5,974 nucleotides of DNA from Anaerolineae bacterium (lineage in GTDB: Bacteria; Chloroflexota; Anaerolineae; Aggregatilineales; Phototrophicaceae), in contig JANQRM010000398.1 in assembly GCA_028284565.1 (NCBI GenBank), forward strand, positions 1-5,974. The letters run 5' to 3'. Positions 1-3,478 of this stretch are shown one piece after another. How positions within the stretch are numbered: position 1 is the first letter of the stretch; each line of letters opens with the position of its first letter. Made by a program: the position numbers and the translations under genes. The notes under the pieces were generated by a model that was given only the letters and a program-made list of their open reading frames with translations, was not told the DNA's origin and did not search any database.

Positions 1-719
1 ATACACTGTCCAATTTGGATGCTGGGACTGCAACTCGGTCCGCCGCTTGGCTGGGTAAAGTCACAACCAAACCAGTTAATATCAGGATTGATTTCACTCA
101 AGATTTCGAGTGTTGTATTGTAATCAGAAGCAATCCCAACGAGTGTATTGCCTTCTTGTACCTCATAACAGTCGATATTTGTCTCTAGTGGTAGAGGAGG
201 ACCGCTGGTTCGATCAATGTTTAGAAGGGCATCGGAAGTTAATGTTATCTCAATATTCTCTGGAATGGGGGTTGCTGTTTGTCTTGGAATGAGTATCTCG
301 GTCCCAATCGGCGGGAGGAAATCTGCATTCACAATATTGTCATTTATTCTGACAACTTCTTGAATGATATTTAAATCAAAGGGGTAGCCATAAATCTGAA
401 TGATAAAGCCCAAAGTCTCATCAGCTTGAATCACATGCACATAGGGTCCAAGCGTGGCTGTTGGGATAGGCGTTTCGCTAGGTGGTGCAGAGGTGGGTAA
501 GGGTGTTGAACTGGCAATAATGGGTGCGTCCGGCTGTGGAAGCGGTGTATGGCTTGCAGATGGCGTTCGGCTTAGGGTCGCGGATGGCTCTGGCGTTGGT
601 GTAAAGGTGACTTCTGCCTCAATCGTCTCGGTCGGTTGTTCTGGAGATGTCAGGTTGCATGCTGAAGCGATGACTATGAGTAAGCAGAGTGCAATCCTAT
701 AGATTGAAGATTTCATCAT
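1..719 (-). CDS. LysM-repeat lipoprotein, C-terminus cut by the left edge
   Basis: An open frame of 239 codons begins at ATG 719 and runs off the window with no stop. Residues 1-21 form a short basic start (K3, R8), a hydrophobic stretch and a lipobox-like A-S-A-C ending at C21, so it is probably a lipoprotein anchored on the outer face of the membrane. Residues 24-91 are a Thr/Pro/Ser-rich spacer. LysM 1 covers about 93-145 (YVHVIQADETL at the start, GTEILIP at the end). LysM 2 starts at C184 (CYEVQEGNTL) and is cut at the edge just after IGQC; it contains a CDF...GGPSC insertion (C219, C230). LysM domains bind N-acetylglucosamine-containing glycans such as peptidoglycan, so a cell-wall role is inferred. 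The first ATG overlaps the upstream stop as ATGA, and AAGGA at 731-735 could be its ribosome-binding site; a second ATG follows directly. It resembles the upstream gene and was probably duplicated from it. What lies after LysM 2 is unknown. Confidence 0.88.
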   Translation of the reverse strand, partial: MMKSSIYRIALCLLIVIASACNLTSPEQPTETIEAEVTFTPTPEPSATLSRTPSASHTPLPQPDAPIIASSTPLPTSAPPSETPIPTATLGPYVHVIQADETLGFIIQIYGYPFDLNIIQEVVRINDNIVNADFLPPIGTEILIPRQTATPIPENIEITLTSDALLNIDRTSGPPLPLETNIDCYEVQEGNTLVGIASDYNTTLEILSEINPDINWFGCDFTQPSGGPSCSPSIQIGQC

Positions 720-2029
720 TCGTCTGCCTGTCCTTGCCAATCAAATGTACGCGATTCGGTAATGAATAAGGGCTTCTGTGGATCATCTAAGTTAATGACG
801 CTTATCGTCCAGTTATAGGTGTAGCGTTGGTCTTCGCTCCCCTGCCAATTGTTGGGCAGAATATAGAAAATCTCGGTGGTATCTGCAGAAAACTGTCTGC
901 TAGAAGTGATATTTTCAACATTGATACGATAGGTTTGATTGTTTGCTAAGGTCGCACTGCCAATCCACCGTAAGGTCACTTGGTCATTCGTTCCGAAGAA
1001 GGTGAGGTTTTCTGGGCTAATTGCACTGGGTGCGTTGAATGTCGCGGTTGCTGTTGGGGTTGGTGTCTCACTACCCGATAGTGTTGGTGGAACGGTTGGC
1101 GTAAGTGTTGGAGCAGGAACACGCATGAATTGCCCTTCAAACAATTGAACAACACATTCGGGACCCCCGTAGGTTTCACCGAAATCACATTGGGCGAAGT
1201 CAATTTCGGGGTTTAATTCCGATAAGACTTTGACATCTGCTCCATATTGAAAAGCAATACTGACAACATTTTCACCTGTTTGAATGCGATGCCACATCAC
1301 ACCAGGTAGAAGTGTGGGTGTTGCTGTTGGGGCAAAAGGATCATTAGCTAGTGAAACAAGTACATCGGATGAACCATTATTATTTGTGTTGCTTTCAGGC
1401 GTTGCTGTTGGAATAGCATTCGGGTCTGTAGTTGGTGTGGGCCACGGAACTATAATAGTTTGTCCAACTTGAATGCGACTCTCATCTTGTATTCCATTAA
1501 GTTCTAGAACAGTTGGAATGATGTCACGAGTTTGATGTCCACAGCGAATAACAATACCAATTAGTGAATCACCCTGAACAACTCGCTGAGTACAAGGTTC
1601 GGGTGTGGCGGTTGGTGGAGCAGTTGGCGTGATAGAGGGTGTAAAAGTGACTGTTGGAGTTGATGGTCCTTGAGTGACGGTTGCTAAATTTTTAATGGTT
1701 GGACGAGGTGTGTTGGTGGGTATGTTAATTGGAGAAGTGCTTGAAGCACTCCCAAAATTGAAATTATTAGACACCCAAAAACCAATTCCGATTAGCAGAA
1801 GACCGATAATTCCTGTAAAAAGTAGCAAAAAACGCTTTGAATAAGGATTGATTGTTCTTTCAAGAAGATCTGCTTCCCCATATCGAAAGTCGTATGATGA
1901 TCGGGTTCCTTGGGACTCGGTAGCTTGGGTTAGAACATCTGCTAATGATGTGCCACAGGTCACACATAATGTCGCGTTATAATGATTCGATGTGTCACAA
2001 ATAGGACAAATTTTATATGTCTCAGCCAA
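716..2029 (-). CDS. Zinc-ribbon, single-pass membrane protein with two LysM domains
   Basis: This 437-residue protein has a clear modular order. A cytoplasmic zinc ribbon uses C8-x2-C11 and C22-x2-C25. One membrane helix lies at about 67-86, preceded by K65-R66, which suggests N-terminus inside and C-terminus outside. Thr/Pro-rich linkers lie at about 98-145, 198-242 and 306-331. LysM 1 spans about 146-195 (RVVQGDSL to QTIIVP) and LysM 2 about 246-305 (HRIQTGENVVSIAFQYG to QFMRVP), with a Cys-bracketed insertion (C281, C292). Residues 332-437 look like a beta-sandwich (Ig/Fn3-like), rich in Trp, Tyr and alternating hydrophobic residues, ending TESRTFDW. LysM binding of peptidoglycan outside the cell is family knowledge; the precise role is unknown. 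The four extracytoplasmic cysteines (146, 163, 281, 292) could form disulfides. The start is TTG, supported by GAGG seven bases upstream; no in-frame ATG fits the zinc ribbon. It is first of a coupled pair with the lipoprotein gene that overlaps its stop. Confidence 0.92.
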   Translation of the reverse strand: MAETYKICPICDTSNHYNATLCVTCGTSLADVLTQATESQGTRSSYDFRYGEADLLERTINPYSKRFLLLFTGIIGLLLIGIGFWVSNNFNFGSASSTSPINIPTNTPRPTIKNLATVTQGPSTPTVTFTPSITPTAPPTATPEPCTQRVVQGDSLIGIVIRCGHQTRDIIPTVLELNGIQDESRIQVGQTIIVPWPTPTTDPNAIPTATPESNTNNNGSSDVLVSLANDPFAPTATPTLLPGVMWHRIQTGENVVSIAFQYGADVKVLSELNPEIDFAQCDFGETYGGPECVVQLFEGQFMRVPAPTLTPTVPPTLSGSETPTPTATATFNAPSAISPENLTFFGTNDQVTLRWIGSATLANNQTYRINVENITSSRQFSADTTEIFYILPNNWQGSEDQRYTYNWTISVINLDDPQKPLFITESRTFDWQGQADE

Positions 2030-2036
2030 ATTTATG

Positions 2037-2040
2037 CCTC
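2037..2040 (-). promoter_or_regulatory. Ribosome-binding site fixing the TTG start at 2029
   Basis: On the minus strand GAGG lies seven bases before TTG (2029-2027). The frame opened there reads straight into the zinc ribbon, and no ATG lies between this site and the first cysteine, so TTG is the best start. Confidence 0.7.
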
Positions 2041-2041
2041 A

Positions 2042-2060
2042 AGTTAGACTTTTGCTAACT
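2042..2060 (-). repeat. 6-bp inverted repeat in the leader of the LysM gene pair
   Basis: AGTTAG (2042-2047) and CTAACT (2055-2060) are perfect inverted arms around a 7-base loop. If transcription starts about seven bases after the -10 box at 2071-2066, the arms sit at the very 5' end of the mRNA, one base before the GAGG ribosome-binding site. It could be a 5' stem-loop affecting mRNA stability or translation, or an operator. There is no T-run after it and it lies before the gene, so it is unlikely to be a terminator of the upstream gene. The stem is AT-rich and weak. Confidence 0.4.
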
Positions 2061-2065
2061 GGTTT

Positions 2066-2105
2066 ATTATAGGATTGTATAGGATATGCGTGGAGGGTGA
2101 GCCAA
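2066..2105 (-). promoter_or_regulatory. Probable sigma-70-type promoter for the LysM gene pair
   Basis: On the minus strand a perfect TATAAT lies at 2071-2066, 36 bases before the TTG start. A second arrangement pairs TTGGCT (2105-2100) with TATACA (2081-2076) across an 18-bp spacer. TATAAT itself has no good -35 at 17 bp, so which -10 is used is open. It suggests the LysM pair can be transcribed separately from the nucleotidyltransferase-like gene upstream. I saw no terminator between that gene and this promoter, so readthrough is also possible. Confidence 0.5.
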
Positions 2106-2127
2106 GTTGCGTGGGGCAATCGTCACT

Positions 2128-3114
2128 TTAGTCAGCGATGATAACTTGAGTCGAAGGGGATATTATCATATTTTGGATTTGCGACTTAGGAGAAATACTA
2201 GCTTGATCAATGACAAGCGAATGTGCTACTTGTGCCTCATGTCCGACATTGGCACCTTGCTCTAAATAGACATAAGGTCCAACGACAGCGTGTTGTCCGA
2301 TGCTTACTCGTGGGTCGATGCGTACGGGCGGGATAATATTCACGCTGTGAGGTATCTCGCTCAAAATATGCGCGTCACGCCTTTCATCTAGTAGGCGTTT
2401 GTTGAGCATCAGCAAATCACCATCTGTTTCGATTTCAAGTGTCCAAGATGTTTCACAATAGCCAACCCGCTGTCCAGACTTTAGGAGATAATCATCTAAG
2501 ACATCACGAGTGGTTAAGATAAATTTCCCAGTATTGCGTTGTGCAGATTGTGCAATCATATAATTAACGAAATCGTTTCCACAGACAGCTAAATAGCTCA
2601 ACCGAAAGGCTTTAGTCCCATTGTCTGGTTGCTTTTGTTGGATTGAAGAGATTGTTTGGTCAATGGTTAGGGCATAGGGGGTTCGTGAGTTCTGAGATAA
2701 AGTGGATTGTGCAACGGTTAGAATAAGCGCATCTGGGGTATCTTGGTGATAATCGAGCAGGCGGGTTAAGGCTTGTGGTTGGGTGAAGCTGTTGTAATTC
2801 AGTAAAATAAATGGCTCTTCAAGTTTTCTGGCGATGTTGGAAAGGATTTTGTGTAACGTGTCATTCGGCGATTTCAGGACAAATTCTAATGTAACATCAG
2901 GAACCCATTGACGATTTAAGTAAGCGGCAACACTGCCCTCATTAATTCCAACAATGACAACAAAATGATTAATACCTTGCTCATGGAGATGGTTCATGGC
3001 ACGTACGACCATTGGCTTACCTAATGCTGGAAGCATTGCATGGGGGCGTGAACGCACAAACTGACTATGATGATGCGGTGAGGCAATTGCTACTATCACT
3101 GCATGCTTAATCAA
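2128..3114 (-). CDS. Degenerate sugar-phosphate nucleotidyltransferase-like protein
   Basis: This 328-residue protein has the layout of bacterial sugar-1-phosphate nucleotidyltransferases (GlmU, RfbA and GalU-like): an N-terminal Rossmann-like domain (about 1-245) and a left-handed beta-helix of hexapeptide repeats (about 259-326, e.g. VRIDPRVSIGQHAVVGPYVY). The N-terminus aligns without gaps to the family pattern AVILAAGxGTRxxP...RPKxxLPxxxKP, keeping R23-P24, L28-P29 and K33-P34. The glycine-rich nucleotide loop, however, reads A11-S-P-H-H15, and the Lys after RP is H25. The usual QxxxGTA stretch reads K81 to L87 with Asp for Gly, and the metal-binding Gly-Asp after the PFxxLN strand is Y107-N108. 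The reading frame is intact and of normal length, so I infer a pseudoenzyme: perhaps a regulatory, scaffold or binding protein, or one with altered chemistry. The start is TTG with GGGAG six bases upstream. It has its own promoter, divergent from the HEAT gene. Confidence 0.85.
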   Translation of the reverse strand: MIKHAVIVAIASPHHHSQFVRSRPHAMLPALGKPMVVRAMNHLHEQGINHFVVIVGINEGSVAAYLNRQWVPDVTLEFVLKSPNDTLHKILSNIARKLEEPFILLNYNSFTQPQALTRLLDYHQDTPDALILTVAQSTLSQNSRTPYALTIDQTISSIQQKQPDNGTKAFRLSYLAVCGNDFVNYMIAQSAQRNTGKFILTTRDVLDDYLLKSGQRVGYCETSWTLEIETDGDLLMLNKRLLDERRDAHILSEIPHSVNIIPPVRIDPRVSIGQHAVVGPYVYLEQGANVGHEAQVAHSLVIDQASISPKSQIQNMIISPSTQVIIAD

Positions 3115-3120
3115 AGGTGA

Positions 3121-3125
3121 CTCCC
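3121..3125 (-). promoter_or_regulatory. Ribosome-binding site fixing the TTG start at 3114
   Basis: GGGAG on the minus strand lies six bases before TTG (3114-3112). Starting there gives MIKHAVIV, which matches where the family's first beta strand begins. The next Met is M27, inside the conserved RPxxMLP segment, which would delete the first strand. Confidence 0.75.
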
Positions 3126-3146
3126 AAAAATAAGTGTTCTGATGTG

Positions 3147-3155
3147 ATTATAGCA
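3147..3155 (-). promoter_or_regulatory. Extended -10 promoter of the nucleotidyltransferase-like gene
   Basis: The minus strand reads TGCTATAAT at 3155-3147: a perfect -10 hexamer with the TGn extension that can replace a -35 box. No good -35 is seen at 17-18 bp upstream. Transcription would start near 3140, leaving a leader of about 25 bases that contains the GGGAG site. Confidence 0.6.
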
Positions 3156-3162
3156 CGGTCAT

Positions 3163-3191
3163 TTGACTTAAAAACGATGTTTTTCTGTATA
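3163..3191 (+). promoter_or_regulatory. Promoter of the HEAT-repeat gene
   Basis: TTGACT (3163-3168), a 17-bp spacer and TGTATA (3186-3191) form a reasonable sigma-70-type promoter pointing at the small + strand gene. A perfect TATAAT at 3200-3205 is an alternative -10 but lacks a good -35. The -35 box is only about 7 bp from the opposing extended -10 element, so the two promoters are back to back and RNA polymerase may compete between them. Confidence 0.5.
3170..3184. repeat. 15-bp palindrome in the divergent promoter region
   Basis: AAAAAC-GAT-GTTTTT is a perfect inverted repeat with 6-bp arms and a 3-bp centre. It sits wholly within the spacer of the + strand promoter and just upstream of the divergent minus-strand promoter. 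That is a fitting place for an operator, but A/T runs of this kind also arise by chance. Confidence 0.35.
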
Positions 3192-3240
3192 AATCTGTCT
3201 ATAATAGGTCTAGGTTTTATCGAGCGGACTGAGAGGCATT

Positions 3241-3453
3241 ATGTCGGTTAATCGAATGGTCGAATACCATATGCATCGATTGAACCATAAACGGGCGGAT
3301 ATTCGTAAAGATGCCATTCATCAGCTTGTCTTGCTGAATGCTATTGAAGCCCTCGAAGCCCTCCAAGATGTCTACCATAATGATCCTGACCCAGAAGTTC
3401 GGGAGGAAGCTCGAACTGCTGGTCGTGAATTATTTCTTAAGCATAAAAAATAG
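3241..3453 (+). CDS. Small HEAT-repeat protein
   Basis: This 70-residue protein is almost all helical by inspection. Residues 19-33 (ADIRKDAIHQLVLLN) and 50-66 (DPEVREEARTAGRELF and flanks) look like the second helices of two HEAT units; D50-P51-x-V53-R54 is the classic turn-and-helix signature, and 34-48 forms the helix between. That gives about two HEAT units, far fewer than in typical HEAT scaffolds, so it may dimerise or bind a partner. There is no signal peptide, membrane helix or catalytic motif, so it is probably cytoplasmic. HEAT repeats mediate protein-protein binding; the partner is unknown. The ATG is supported by GAGAGG at 3231-3236, four bases upstream (rather close). It is the only + strand gene here, divergent from the nucleotidyltransferase-like gene and convergent with valS. 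The C-terminus is basic (KHKK). Confidence 0.85.
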   Translation: MSVNRMVEYHMHRLNHKRADIRKDAIHQLVLLNAIEALEALQDVYHNDPDPEVREEARTAGRELFLKHKK

Positions 3454-3476
3454 AAGCCCCAAGAAAGGGGCTTTTT
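3454..3476. terminator. Bidirectional intrinsic terminator between the HEAT gene and valS
   Basis: AAGCCCC (3454-3460) and GGGGCTT (3467-3473) form a perfect 7-bp stem with a 6-base AAGAAA loop. On the + strand it runs into TTTTT, GTTT, ending the HEAT gene one base after its TAG. On the minus strand the same stem is followed by CTATTTTTT, so it can also end valS, whose TAA lies just before it. The whole gap between the two stop codons is 25 bases. Confidence 0.9.
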
Positions 3477-3478
3477 GT

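Noticed and set aside
454..702. 82-codon open frame on the + strand, rich in Gly and Val
   Set aside because: It is antisense to the Thr/Pro spacer of the lipoprotein. Complements of Thr and Pro codons read as Val, Gly and Trp-like strings. There is no sensible ribosome-binding site or domain.
976..1203. 75-codon minus-strand frame inside the zinc-ribbon LysM gene
   Set aside because: It is an out-of-frame shadow of a gene with strong domain support. Its His/Gln/Pro richness comes from the linker repeats read in another frame.
939..1472. Two Val/Gly-rich + strand frames (939-1148 and 1284-1472)
   Set aside because: They have the same low-complexity origin opposite the Thr/Pro linkers of the zinc-ribbon LysM protein.
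2061..2127. Intrinsic terminator after the nucleotidyltransferase-like gene
   Set aside because: I found no GC-rich hairpin followed by a T-run on the minus strand here. The only inverted repeat is the weak AT-rich leader hairpin further on.
3200..3205. TATAAT as the main -10 of the HEAT gene
   Set aside because: No acceptable -35 lies 16-18 bp upstream, whereas TTGACT pairs at 17 bp with TGTATA. It is kept only as an alternative.
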